Positions 17,378 through 26,316 of a DNA stretch of 64,000 nucleotides are shown in pieces. Both the position numbers and the translations under genes were made by a program. The stretch is taken from NCBI RefSeq assembly GCF_036786105.1, contig NZ_DAIQRQ010000005.1, positions 114,383 to 178,382 of the forward strand, written 5' to 3'. This DNA is from Ohtaekwangia sp036786105. Lineage in GTDB: Bacteria > Bacteroidota > Bacteroidia > Cytophagales > Cyclobacteriaceae. Every line of letters begins with the position of its first letter. Positions within the stretch are counted from its first letter, which is position 1. Under the pieces are notes generated by a model, which was not told the DNA's origin, searched no databases, and saw nothing but the letters and a program-made list of their open reading frames with translations.

Positions 17378-19201
17378 TCAGTTCCCTATATTCATGATCT
17401 GTACGATCTTCTCAAAGATCGCAGTGTTCTCGTATACTCCGGCAAAGTTGGTAGCGCCAGCTCCGTAGGCAAATACGGGCACCATTACGGAAGTATGATC
17501 GGGTGTGCTGAAATTACCATATACATATCCTTTCTTCATGTCGCCATCAAGCAAGGTAAGGCCCCCGGTTTCATGATCGGCAGTTACTACCAGCAATGTT
17601 TCCGGATGTTGATCTACAAATTGCATGGCTGCGCCAATCGCTTCATCGAAGTCGAGCATTTCGCGTACAACGAACTCCATGTTGTTGGCATGACCACCGT
17701 GATCGATCTGCGCACCTTCAACCATGATAAAGAAGTTGCTGTTATCCCTGGTAAAGGTGTTGAGTGATTTCTGCAAAGCCTTTGTCAGAAAATTACCGCG
17801 GCCTTGCTTCATAGTGCGTGCAGCAGCATTGTCGAGTACTATATATTTGGAAGAGCGTATCGTATCCATAGCTTGGAGGCTTGTGGCCACAGTATATCCG
17901 TTTCGTTGCAACATGGGCGCGAGTGAGGTGCCATCTTTACGCGTGGTGAAGTGTGTAACGCCACCGCCCATGAGTATATCTACGTTACCGGAAATAAAAT
18001 CACTGGCAATCGCTTCGCTCGAAGCACGGTCAGGCGCATGTGCGTAGAATGCTGCCGGTGTAGCATCGGTTATATCGCCTGCAGAGATCACAGCAGTTTT
18101 AAATTTGTTTTCATGTGCCAGATCGGCGATGGTAGGCAATGCTCTGCCGGTACTGTCAACACCTACAGCGCGGTTACGGGTTTTAATACCCGATGCCATG
18201 GCAGTAGCACCTGCTGCAGAATCAGTAATATAGTTATCGGCTGAATAGGTTATGGAGAATCCAATTGTTGGAATGGTAAAAAGATTAAGCTTCGCACCGT
18301 TGGCGGTATAGCCGGCATACATCTGCGTTAGCCCCATGCCATCGCCAATCAACAGAATAACACGCCTGGCTACAGCCGTAGTGTGTGCTGCTACAGGTTG
18401 ATGCACGTTGTGAAATGTATCATTCTGAAAAGACATTTCCGGTGCTTTCGTGATGAAGGTAGCAAGAGCAGTTACATTATCAGTGCCGATATAGTCAACC
18501 TGTAACTTTTGCAACACGCGCCATGCATTAACATGATCGGGCGTAGCCCAGAAGCGAATTTTCTTATCAAGTGCATGCACGCTGGCAATAACATCCAGTA
18601 TCTTCTTCTTATCAGCAGCTACAATAATGCCTTTGCCATTCCAGGCAGTATAGCGTGAGAAGTCATCACTGATCATACTGACACGTGCCAGTTGCTGCGG
18701 TGTATAAGCGACACCCGGACGTCCATCAAAATGAATATAGGCAGGGAACTCTGACCAGCGTGCCGGATCAGGAACGGAGCCACTCACCGTAATGGTAAGC
18801 GCAGCACAGTTAGTCAGGGATGGATACTTCTTCAGTTTTTGAACCAGTGCTTGCAATGTAGGTATACCTTCTGTCTTCAGGTCGATGAGCAGATTGAGTG
18901 GAGTGCCTTTGGCGTATACTGCACCATTGTGAAATTTAATTTTTTCGGCAAGTGGTGCCAGGTATAATTTATCCAGCGTTCTCTCAGGAGTAATCTCTTT
19001 GTCGGTATGCGCTACATAAAGCTCACCACGTTGAAGAAATATGTCAGCTTCTATTGATCCTACCTGCTGGTAATAGGCGGTAAAGAATGGAATAGGCTGT
19101 ACATAGTCGTTGTGTGCGTGAATAGAAACAGAGGTGTACGTTTGTGCGAAGCCTGCATGGGTTGCTGCTACGGTAATGAACAGCACGAGAAATTTTTTCA
19201 T
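17378..19201 (-). CDS. Fusion: PI-PLC/GDPD-like domain + PhoA-type alkaline phosphatase
   Basis: A 607-residue exported protein with a signal peptide (residues 1-19, LFITVAATHAGFAQ). Residues about 22-255 match the PI-PLC/glycerophosphodiester phosphodiesterase superfamily (IHAHNDYVQPIPF, SIEADIFL, NLLIDLKTEG, KIRFWATPD). Residues about 280-605 are an alkaline phosphatase: metal-ligand segment RVILLIGDGMG, nucleophile Ser328 in TDSAAGATAMASG, then VEGAQIDHGGHANN and VTADHETGG. The likely job is periplasmic phosphate scavenging, in which the first domain cuts a phosphodiester and the second frees phosphate. It is transcribed alone, with a -7 box at 19238-19245. Which diesters are cut is unknown. 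Confidence 0.9.
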   Translation of the reverse strand: MKKFLVLFITVAATHAGFAQTYTSVSIHAHNDYVQPIPFFTAYYQQVGSIEADIFLQRGELYVAHTDKEITPERTLDKLYLAPLAEKIKFHNGAVYAKGTPLNLLIDLKTEGIPTLQALVQKLKKYPSLTNCAALTITVSGSVPDPARWSEFPAYIHFDGRPGVAYTPQQLARVSMISDDFSRYTAWNGKGIIVAADKKKILDVIASVHALDKKIRFWATPDHVNAWRVLQKLQVDYIGTDNVTALATFITKAPEMSFQNDTFHNVHQPVAAHTTAVARRVILLIGDGMGLTQMYAGYTANGAKLNLFTIPTIGFSITYSADNYITDSAAGATAMASGIKTRNRAVGVDSTGRALPTIADLAHENKFKTAVISAGDITDATPAAFYAHAPDRASSEAIASDFISGNVDILMGGGVTHFTTRKDGTSLAPMLQRNGYTVATSLQAMDTIRSSKYIVLDNAAARTMKQGRGNFLTKALQKSLNTFTRDNSNFFIMVEGAQIDHGGHANNMEFVVREMLDFDEAIGAAMQFVDQHPETLLVVTADHETGGLTLLDGDMKKGYVYGNFSTPDHTSVMVPVFAYGAGATNFAGVYENTAIFEKIVQIMNIGN

Positions 19202-19237
19202 AGTCGGAAGATGGTCAGGAAACTATTGTATTGCGAT

Positions 19238-19245
19238 CAAATGTA
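19238..19245 (-). promoter_or_regulatory. Putative -7 box (TACATTTG) for the phosphatase fusion
   Basis: Read on the minus strand, this is TACATTTG, a match to TAnnTTTG, 36 bases before the ATG at 19201. No convincing -33 TTTG was found at the expected distance, so it is only a candidate. Confidence 0.5.
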
Positions 19246-19287
19246 AACAAATCAGAGCCGTTTGCCCCGGGAAACAGGATGGACGGA

Positions 19288-19659
19288 TCAAAGTGCAACC
19301 ATGGATGGTGTATGATAGTGTACCAGTTGATTGAACCGGTCTATGTCAAATGGCTTTAGCATAACCGATAGAAAACCGGATTGCAGTAATTTTCTGTGGC
19401 GTAGCCGGTCTACATGGCATGAGGTGGCAAATGCCTTGAATGGTACAGGACTAATGTTGCGCAGATCGGATAGTAATTCCAGACAATCCATATCTTCTTT
19501 CAGTGTTACATTTAATAACGCAATATCAAATGTATGGCTAAGGGCAAAGGCAATAGCCTCTTTCGAGGAAGAGAGCGTAGTGACGCCATAGGATGGCAAC
19601 AACAACTTTTTCAAAATAAACCTGTCGACCTGAACATCATCAACCACTAAAACATGCAT
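19288..19659 (-). CDS. Stand-alone receiver domain lacking the phospho-acceptor Asp
   Basis: A 123-residue single receiver domain. The acidic pair is present (VLVVDDVQVDRF, Asp7-Asp8). The switch Thr is in AFATSCH and the conserved Lys in MLKPFD. At the usual phospho-acceptor position, however, the sequence is DIALLNVTL, so Asn50 replaces Asp. The protein is therefore probably not phosphorylated in the standard way and may bind partners constitutively. ATG 19659 was chosen because a TACATTTG promoter box lies just upstream, and an alternative TTG at 19704 lies upstream of that box. No output domain is present. Confidence 0.85.
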   Translation of the reverse strand: MHVLVVDDVQVDRFILKKLLLPSYGVTTLSSSKEAIAFALSHTFDIALLNVTLKEDMDCLELLSDLRNISPVPFKAFATSCHVDRLRHRKLLQSGFLSVMLKPFDIDRFNQLVHYHTPSMVAL

Positions 19660-19681
19660 GGTGTCTTGAAAAATTTGGCAG

Positions 19682-19689
19682 CAAATGTA
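19682..19689 (-). promoter_or_regulatory. Putative -7 box (TACATTTG) for the receiver gene
   Basis: The minus-strand sequence TACATTTG matches TAnnTTTG and lies 23 bases upstream of ATG 19659. It decides against the upstream TTG start at 19704. The -33 element is not clear. Confidence 0.5.
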
Positions 19690-19757
19690 GAAGAGCAACG
19701 GCAATACGAATGAAAGAGAATATCAACAAAACATTAACAGTATGTTTCGTAAGCCAC

Positions 19758-20432
19758 TCAGGTACTTCCGGCAATGAGGTTGATGGTAAGGGCTACTACA
19801 AATGTATTGAGTGCAAAGGAAAGCAGCCCGTGTAAGAATACATTGCGTCTTATCCTCCGGGAGGTTACATTCACATCCGACACCTGAAAGGTCATTCCGA
19901 TCACAAACGAAAAATAGGCGAAGTCCAGGTAATCCGGATTTTGTTCGCCGGGAAAGGCGAGGCCTTTGCTTCGTGTGTTACGCATTGCGATAGAGCGATG
20001 ATCATAGTATAAATGTGCGTAGTGAAAGGTGAAAACCGTGTGTACCATGGCCCATGACAGCAGCATACCGGCAATAGCGGCCGGGAGGTAAATTGCATGA
20101 TTGTTATAGGAAGAATTACGGGCCATAACCAGAAACAACACCGTAAGCATACTTGCCAGCGAAGCAATCACGACTAAAAGGAATAGAAAGAAGCGACTAC
20201 TGTCTTCACGCGCAGCAATCTTTTGTATTTGCATAGTGGAGTGATGGAAGAAGATGACCCAGCTCGTCAGTAAAAAGAATACAGCAAACACATCCCAGAG
20301 CAATATATATTGCACGAGAGGATATACATGGGCTGTATATACCAGCGGAAAAGCAATAGCTGTAAACACAAGAGCAATCATCACGCGATGCAGCGCCCGT
20401 ACTTCTGATATCAGCTTATGAAGAAAGTTCAC
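19758..20432 (-). CDS. DUF1345 integral membrane protein
   Basis: A 224-residue inner-membrane protein with about five TM helices: near 17-37 (VMIALVFTAIAFPLVYTA), 40-62, 85-105 (LFLLVVIASLASMLTVLFL), 117-140 and 200-220. The segment DYLDFAYFSFVIGMTFQVSD is the conserved DUF1345 core, with acidic and aromatic residues inside the membrane. The family is uncharacterised. It is followed about 100 bases later, on the same strand, by the receiver gene, which has its own promoter box. Confidence 0.88.
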   Translation of the reverse strand: MNFLHKLISEVRALHRVMIALVFTAIAFPLVYTAHVYPLVQYILLWDVFAVFFLLTSWVIFFHHSTMQIQKIAAREDSSRFFLFLLVVIASLASMLTVLFLVMARNSSYNNHAIYLPAAIAGMLLSWAMVHTVFTFHYAHLYYDHRSIAMRNTRSKGLAFPGEQNPDYLDFAYFSFVIGMTFQVSDVNVTSRRIRRNVFLHGLLSFALNTFVVALTINLIAGST

Positions 20433-20693
20433 GGTGTGTTTTTTACTGATCTCTCAATCATCCCTGCAGGTATACTTTGTCTTATGAACGATTGGCAGAT
20501 TTTTTAAAACTTAAAGTTAAGATAAATGCCGTAAGTACAAGGCTTTAATTTTCAACTGGGAATATAGCTCGGTATACTGTAACTTAGATTCACCGCCGGA
20601 AGGGACGTTGGCTTGGTGAGGTAGTATAACATTTGCTGGTGGTTTACGTACTATTCGCAGGACTGAATTACTCTATTTAAAAGTTATACCCGT

Positions 20694-21749
20694 ATGAAAA
20701 AGAAAAACCTCTACAGCCTTGCATGCCTGATGATTATCGGGTGGCATGCATTTGCACAAACCCTGGTTACACAAGTAAAACCAGCTGATTCCAAGAAGTG
20801 GGGCTACGCCAACATAAAAGGCGAGATCATCATTGAGCCACAGTATGAGAAGTGCTATGAATTTTCGGCCGATGGATATGCTCCGATCTATGATACTAAA
20901 GCGCGCCAGTATTATTTCATTAACACAAAAGGAGAGAAGCTTGCTACAGAAGTGAAAGACTTCAAGTTGATTGATGGCCTTGGTTTCGACCTGAAAGGTT
21001 TTGACGATGGCCTCGTGCCAATCCGCCAGGGTGAGAAGTGGGGCTATATGAATACGAGTGGCAAAGTTTCTATACCAGCCAAATACGATCATGTACTGGG
21101 CTTTAACGGAGGCCATACGGTGGTGCAGAAGGACGACAAATTTATAATACTAAATACACGAGGTGAAGAGACGGTTGTAAATATACCAGGCTTGCAGGAT
21201 GTAAAAGGATTTGCTGAGGGACTCGCTCCTTACCGAACTGCTGATAAAAAGTTTGGATTTATAAACGAACAAGGTACTGTAGCGATACCGGCGCAGTTTG
21301 AAAGTGTTGGATATTTTTCCGGTGGTTTGGCGTGGGCCAAGAACATGGAGAAGAAAGTGGGCTATATAAATCCGGCTGGCGAATGGGTTATCAAGCCGCA
21401 GTTTGATGTTGCCAAGGAATTTGATGCCAAAAGTGGTATGGCACGCGTGAAGACGGGCGACCAGTGGGCGTATGTAAGCAAGACAGGAAATATAGTATAT
21501 GTAAAAGACACAAACCTGTGGGGTGATTTCTCTAACGGGCTTGCACAGGGAAGAAAGAACGATAAGGTTGGTTTCTTTAACACGAAAGGCGAGTGGGTGA
21601 TTGCACCGAAGTTTGATGCTACACGCGATTTTAAAAATGGTTATGCAGCTGCCAGGCAGGGCGATAAGTGGGGGATGATTGATACCAAAGGTGACTGGGT
21701 AATTCAACCTTCATTCGATGGCATTAAAGATATGGAGCTGGTGAAATAA
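20694..21749 (+). CDS. Exported WG-repeat protein
   Basis: A 351-residue protein with a signal peptide (residues 1-21, LACLMIIGWHAFAQ) followed almost entirely by WG (KWG) repeats. About nine units are recognisable, for example KWGYANIKGEIIIEPQYEK, KWGYMNTSGKVSIPAKYD, KVGYINPAGEWVIKPQFD and KWGMIDTKGDWVIQPSFD. Such repeats form beta-rich solenoids, and their function is generally unknown, perhaps binding. A strong terminator follows 25 bases after the stop, and upstream and downstream genes are unrelated, so it is monocistronic. Confidence 0.93.
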   Translation: MKKKNLYSLACLMIIGWHAFAQTLVTQVKPADSKKWGYANIKGEIIIEPQYEKCYEFSADGYAPIYDTKARQYYFINTKGEKLATEVKDFKLIDGLGFDLKGFDDGLVPIRQGEKWGYMNTSGKVSIPAKYDHVLGFNGGHTVVQKDDKFIILNTRGEETVVNIPGLQDVKGFAEGLAPYRTADKKFGFINEQGTVAIPAQFESVGYFSGGLAWAKNMEKKVGYINPAGEWVIKPQFDVAKEFDAKSGMARVKTGDQWAYVSKTGNIVYVKDTNLWGDFSNGLAQGRKNDKVGFFNTKGEWVIAPKFDATRDFKNGYAAARQGDKWGMIDTKGDWVIQPSFDGIKDMELVK

Positions 21750-21774
21750 ATTAAATACAGTGTGCTATTGTTAT

Positions 21775-21812
21775 AAGCCGACCGGAAGTCATTCCGGACG
21801 GCTTTTGTTTTT
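21775..21812 (+). terminator. Strong intrinsic terminator after the WG-repeat gene
   Basis: The stem pairs AAGCCG-A-CCGGAA (21775-21787) with TTCCGG-A-CGGCTT (21792-21804); there is one A/A mismatch and a 4-base loop. It is followed by a T-rich tract (TTTTGTTTTTT). Confidence 0.9.
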
Positions 21813-21856
21813 TATAGCTGTTCACGGAATTTGTAGAAAACATGGGTGCAACGTTG

Positions 21857-21886
21857 TTGCAGGAATGTTTTAGATTTTTACCTTTG
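21857..21886 (+). promoter_or_regulatory. Bacteroidota-type promoter before the His/Cys protein and TonB receptor
   Basis: TTG at 21857-21859 and TACCTTTG at 21879-21886 are 19 bases apart, fitting the -33/-7 consensus. The start of transcription near 21891 lies 14 bases before GTG 21905, so an upstream ATG at 21842 would not be transcribed. Confidence 0.7.
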
Positions 21887-21904
21887 TCTCATTATTCAAT
21901 ACTT

Positions 21905-22234
21905 GTGAAGCGAAAGATCGTTTATCGTGCCCTTTCATTAAGCCTGGTAGCAGTACTGCTATTTAGCCAGGTGGCGCTGAACTTCTTTCACGATCACCAA
22001 GGCTATCGCTTCCGTGCGGGCCTGGAGCAACAGAACAAGACAACACTTCAAAAGCACGTACAACATTGTAAGGTATGTTCGCTGGAGATCATGTCTGGGT
22101 TGTTCTTCCAGCCGGTAGTGCAGCCAACAGAACAAATCTTTATCAAAACGGAAGGTCATGAGTCTGTTACCGACCTTGCCTGTTCATTTACCGCCTTTAC
22201 ACAGGGCCGGGCTCCTCCTGTAGCCATACTATAA
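21905..22234 (+). CDS. Small exported His/Cys protein upstream of a TonB receptor
   Basis: A 109-residue protein with a signal peptide or anchor (RALSLSLVAVLLFSQVAL). The mature part has a His-rich start (NFFHDHQGY), the motif HVQHCKVCSLEI with two cysteines and two histidines, and a third Cys near the end (LACSFTAF). This suggests metal binding. GTG 21905 was chosen from the promoter position. It lies 98 bases before a TonB receptor, as does the Cys protein at 12537, so small metal-binding companions of receptors occur twice in this window. No characterised family was recognised. Confidence 0.68.
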   Translation: MKRKIVYRALSLSLVAVLLFSQVALNFFHDHQGYRFRAGLEQQNKTTLQKHVQHCKVCSLEIMSGLFFQPVVQPTEQIFIKTEGHESVTDLACSFTAFTQGRAPPVAIL

Positions 22235-22332
22235 TTCCACGTAGAATTTTTTTGAATTGATCGCACAGCGGTCATGTTCAGTTGCATTTTCCGGAGGCGC
22301 AATCTTCTGTCGTTACAATTTTTCTATAGCAC

Positions 22333-24660
22333 GTGAAATCATTTATAAAAATGTTTTGGGTAGTCCTGTTTATACCGGCCTGTGCCTGGTCGCAAGACAC
22401 CTGTTCCTTCCTGGTAAAGGGAAATGTATATGATGCAGAAACGAAGCAACCACTGCCGTTTGCGGCAGTATATATACAAGATAATCATGGTGCAACGGCT
22501 GATGCCACCGGAACTTACCAGGTAAATGCGTTGTGTGCCGGTAGCTATTCGGTGATCTGTACTTTGCTGGGCTACGAGAGTGACACTTTGCGCCTCACCA
22601 TCGCAGGTAATGTAACACAGAATTTTTACCTGAAGCAGGTTACCACTGCCATTACAGAAGTTGAGATCCACGGCAGGAGGGAAGACGATCGTGCACTGGT
22701 GTCGCAGTCGGTAGCAGAGATTGTGAATGAAGAACTGAACACAGTGCGGGGCACTACCTTGGGTGAAGCGCTGAAAGGCGTGCCCGGGGTATATACGTTG
22801 CAATCCGGCCCCACTATTTTTAAACCCGTTATTCATGGTTTACACAGCAACCGGATTCTCATCTTCAACAATGGGGTGCGACAGGAAGGGCAGCAATGGG
22901 GATCGGAGCACGCTCCGGAGATCGATCCATTTGTGGCCACCAGGCTTTCCGTTGTGCGAGGTGCAGCCAGTACACGCTATGGTTCTGATGCAATAGGCGG
23001 AGTAATTTTAGTGGAGCCATCGGCTTTGCCAACCGCACCAGGCGTGCAAGGTGAAGTAAATATGGTCGGTGCCAGCAACAACCGCATGGGGGCAGTTTCC
23101 GGCATTGTGGAGGGAGCATTTGATAAAAAAATCGCCGGACTCAGTTGGCGTGCCCAAGGTACATTCCGAAGGGCCGGCAATTCACGAACACCGCATTATT
23201 ACCTGGAGAACTCCGGCTTTCAGGAAGCAAACTTCTCTGGTGCATTGGCTTATAAGCATAAGAATTATGGAGGCGAGGTATACTATAGTCAGTTTAATAC
23301 CAGGCTTGGTATTTTTACTGGTACACATGCTGAAACGATCGCGGATATACAGGCTGCGATCGAAAGACCGGAGCCTATCACACCCTCATACTTTACTTAT
23401 AAGATAGACAGACCTTATCAGCAGGTGAAGCATGAACTGGTGAAGGCCAGCGGCTATTGGATATTCGGGAATGAGAGTCGTGTAGATGTGATTGTAGCGC
23501 GCCAGCAAAATGAACGTTCTGAATACGACTATGTGCCGCTGAGCGGACGATTGAATCCGGAACTATACCTGCGCCTGGTAACACACACAGCCGACATTCT
23601 TTACAAGCATGCTGCAATTGGTAAATATACAGGCACGGTTGGATTCAACGGTATCACACAAGGCAACGTGCGGCAATATGAAATGCTGATCCCTAATTTC
23701 CGGAATTACGGTGGCGGTATATTTTATATTGGTAAATGGACCAGTGAGCGGCTTGTGCTGGAAGCCGGTGCACGTTACGACTATCGTTGGCTCCGTGTAT
23801 ATACATTGGATAACAATACCGCCCGGGTGATTACACCCACCTGGGATTTTAACAACGTGACAGGTACGATCGGATCCCAGTATTATTTAATGCCTAACCT
23901 GTCGTGGTCAGTAAATATAGGAACCGCGTGGCGTGCACCTACAGTAAATGAATTAATGTCGCAAGGAGTGCACCAGAGTGCTGTTGCCTATGAGATAGGT
24001 AACCCCAACCTGCATTCGGAGCGTGCTTACAACTTCAGTACGTCATTGCATTTCGATACGGAGAAGTTTCATGGTGAGGTTGGTTTTTATAACAATATTA
24101 TCGATGGATATATATACTTGAAGCCAGACCTGAAGTATATACATACCGTTCGTGGCTCGTATCCCACGTTTACCTATACACAGGTGAATGCACGCTTTCG
24201 CGGAGTCGATTTCTCCGGAACCTATAAACTGGCAGACTCGCTAAGCTTTACCTCGAAGATATCCTTGCTTTATGCCTGGAACAAAACAATTGATGACTAC
24301 CTGCAACTGATTCCGGCCAACCGGTTTGAAAATTCATTGCGCTGTGGTCTCGGCAATGTTGGTGGAGTTCGTCAACTCTACATCAGTATTGCCAATGTAT
24401 ATACAGCGCGCCAGAAGCGTGTCCCTGCCAATAGCGATTACCTGACACCGCCACCGGGCTATATGCTCGTAAATGCCCATATGGGCTTTTCGGTACCGGC
24501 AGGAAAGCAACAGATAAACATCACTTTCTCGATTAATAATATATTCAACGTTGCTTATCGCGACTACATGGACCGCTTCCGGTATTTTACCGATGAGCCT
24601 GGCCGCAATTTTATGTTACGTATACGGATGCCTTTTGCTATACCTCATAAACAAGAATAA
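22333..24660 (+). CDS. TonB-dependent outer-membrane receptor (probable metal transport)
   Basis: A 775-residue receptor beginning with GTG and a signal peptide (FWVVLFIPACAWSQ). It has a carboxypeptidase-regulatory-like domain (about 27-110, VYDAETKQPLPFAAVYI), a plug (about 125-230, LGEALKGVPGVYTL and TRYGSDAIGGVILVEP), and a barrel ending with PGRNFMLRIRMPF. The plug sequence GLHSNRILIFNNGVRQEGQQ is typical of the metal/haem receptor branch rather than SusC. The lipoprotein gene begins 3 bases after the stop, and a beta-barrel gene follows, so they form one operon. The ligand is unknown; a divalent metal is suggested by the gene upstream. Confidence 0.9.
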   Translation: MKSFIKMFWVVLFIPACAWSQDTCSFLVKGNVYDAETKQPLPFAAVYIQDNHGATADATGTYQVNALCAGSYSVICTLLGYESDTLRLTIAGNVTQNFYLKQVTTAITEVEIHGRREDDRALVSQSVAEIVNEELNTVRGTTLGEALKGVPGVYTLQSGPTIFKPVIHGLHSNRILIFNNGVRQEGQQWGSEHAPEIDPFVATRLSVVRGAASTRYGSDAIGGVILVEPSALPTAPGVQGEVNMVGASNNRMGAVSGIVEGAFDKKIAGLSWRAQGTFRRAGNSRTPHYYLENSGFQEANFSGALAYKHKNYGGEVYYSQFNTRLGIFTGTHAETIADIQAAIERPEPITPSYFTYKIDRPYQQVKHELVKASGYWIFGNESRVDVIVARQQNERSEYDYVPLSGRLNPELYLRLVTHTADILYKHAAIGKYTGTVGFNGITQGNVRQYEMLIPNFRNYGGGIFYIGKWTSERLVLEAGARYDYRWLRVYTLDNNTARVITPTWDFNNVTGTIGSQYYLMPNLSWSVNIGTAWRAPTVNELMSQGVHQSAVAYEIGNPNLHSERAYNFSTSLHFDTEKFHGEVGFYNNIIDGYIYLKPDLKYIHTVRGSYPTFTYTQVNARFRGVDFSGTYKLADSLSFTSKISLLYAWNKTIDDYLQLIPANRFENSLRCGLGNVGGVRQLYISIANVYTARQKRVPANSDYLTPPPGYMLVNAHMGFSVPAGKQQINITFSINNIFNVAYRDYMDRFRYFTDEPGRNFMLRIRMPFAIPHKQE

Positions 24661-24663
24661 TTA

Positions 24664-25335
24664 ATGAAACAAAATATGATCAAACTCAAAACACTTTCCA
24701 TCATAGCGCTGAGTGCCGTTGTGATCTTTTCCTGCAACAAAGACGAACAAGTTGTGTCGCCTACTATTTCCAACGAAGCACTAACCACGGTGCAGCTTAA
24801 ACTGGTAAATGTAGCCGATGCTTCCGATGCCCCTACCGCTCAATGGGAGCAACTGCTGGATAACAACGGCAATCCCAAACCGGTTGATGTAAGCCTGGCC
24901 AATCTTAAGCTGAAAGCAAACGCAACCTATACCGCTTCATTGGTGTTGCTGGATAAAACACAAGACCCCGTGTTCAATGTATCAGCAGAGATTAAAGAGC
25001 GTTCAAATTATCACCTGTTCTTCTATCAGTCATTGCCTACGAGCCACGCGTTGGTAATACCCAATAATTATCCGGCTGATCCAAACGATCTATACCCCGA
25101 GCCTATACCTACGCCTATACCTTCAGGCAACGATCTGAATCTCGCGGTAACTATAACCGACCATGACTCCAATCCACAACAATATCCTATAGGACTTGAA
25201 TCGAAATTCGTAACCGGTGCAGCAAGCTCCGGTTGGTTGCGTATTGTGTTGCGCCACCAGCCCAACGTGAAGGATGGTACTTTCGCTCCCGGTTCAACCG
25301 ACCTCGATGTAGGATTTAACGTAAGCATTCAATAA
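24664..25335 (+). CDS. Receptor-linked lipoprotein of unknown function
   Basis: A 223-residue lipoprotein whose signal peptide ends in VIFSCNKD (lipobox Cys at about 24). The mature part is beta-rich. It has a short Pro-rich stretch (PEPIPTPIPSG) and a C-terminal region with WLRIVLRHQPNVKDG. It lies 3 bases after the TonB receptor and 8 before the beta-barrel gene, so it is probably translated with both. Such lipoproteins often accompany metal receptors in Bacteroidota, but no defined family was recognised here, and function is inferred from position only. Confidence 0.8.
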   Translation: MKQNMIKLKTLSIIALSAVVIFSCNKDEQVVSPTISNEALTTVQLKLVNVADASDAPTAQWEQLLDNNGNPKPVDVSLANLKLKANATYTASLVLLDKTQDPVFNVSAEIKERSNYHLFFYQSLPTSHALVIPNNYPADPNDLYPEPIPTPIPSGNDLNLAVTITDHDSNPQQYPIGLESKFVTGAASSGWLRIVLRHQPNVKDGTFAPGSTDLDVGFNVSIQ

Positions 25336-25343
25336 TCATTATC

Positions 25344-26087
25344 ATGCAAGTAAACAGAATAGTCATGACAGCAAGATCATTCATCATTCTCACTATAACA
25401 TTACTGGCGATAGCCTCCGCTAACGCGCAGAATAAATTACACTATATAGCGATTACAGCTGGTGCCTCCACACCCGTAGGGGCTTATTCCAAAGCCGATG
25501 CCGGTTCCTTTAATCACTGGAATAATTCCGCTGGCTTTGCCAAAACTGGTTTTGCAGCAGGTATAGAAGGTGCCTATTATATACTTCCAAAATTCGGTGT
25601 AGTGGGTACAGTGTATTTTGCCGATCATGGCGCACTCAGCAAATCCGATGCAAGTACATTAGGCGATAGTTATACCGATGCCTTTGCCGTTGATGAGTCA
25701 ACCGTAAGTACAAGTAAACGGTATCGTTCACTCAACGTGCTGGCAGGTCCGCAATTCTCGTTGCCGCTGAGTAAACTTACTGTGGATGTGCGCGCTATGG
25801 CTGGTATAATTAAAAGTATATCAACACCTGAAGTAACGGTGCAACTGGAAGATCAATCATCGTTCACACAAAAGAGTTCAGCGGCATCTGCGTTTGGCTG
25901 GCAGGTAGGAGCAGGCTTTCGGTATGCACTTAGCGATCACCTCGGCTTCCTTTTCCGTGCCGACTATTTCAAATCCAACGGTATATCGGTCGATAACGAA
26001 AACAGAACCAACACCGCTGGCCGCCTCGTAACCAGACAGCCTGTTTCGTGGGTAAATGGGATAGTGGGCGTTTCTTTTACGTTGTAA
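25344..26087 (+). CDS. Outer-membrane beta-barrel protein
   Basis: A 247-residue exported protein with a signal peptide (residues 1-28, LTITLLAIASANAQ). The rest shows alternating amphipathic strands with small turns, and it ends in the aromatic strand GIVGVSFTL, typical of small 8- to 10-stranded OmpA/PorT-type barrels. Segments such as FGWQVGAGFRYALSDHLGF support this. It follows the lipoprotein by 8 bases and is likely in the same operon as the TonB receptor. Transport or structural role is unknown. Confidence 0.85.
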   Translation: MQVNRIVMTARSFIILTITLLAIASANAQNKLHYIAITAGASTPVGAYSKADAGSFNHWNNSAGFAKTGFAAGIEGAYYILPKFGVVGTVYFADHGALSKSDASTLGDSYTDAFAVDESTVSTSKRYRSLNVLAGPQFSLPLSKLTVDVRAMAGIIKSISTPEVTVQLEDQSSFTQKSSAASAFGWQVGAGFRYALSDHLGFLFRADYFKSNGISVDNENRTNTAGRLVTRQPVSWVNGIVGVSFTL

Positions 26088-26316
26088 TGTTAGTACGTGT
26101 GTACGTATATCGAACGTACACACGTAAGTCCATGCACATTTAAACACGTCCCCTCGTTCTTCGCAGAAAATATCGCATTCATCGCTAAGCTCGGATGGGG
26201 TTGAAAGATTGCGTTTACGTTTGGCGTTTCGGGAATAATGAAAGGCAGATGGCTGAAATATACCAGCTGCCTGATCAAAGGCCCCGAAAAATTAACAAAC
26301 CTTAAAAGCCAAACGC

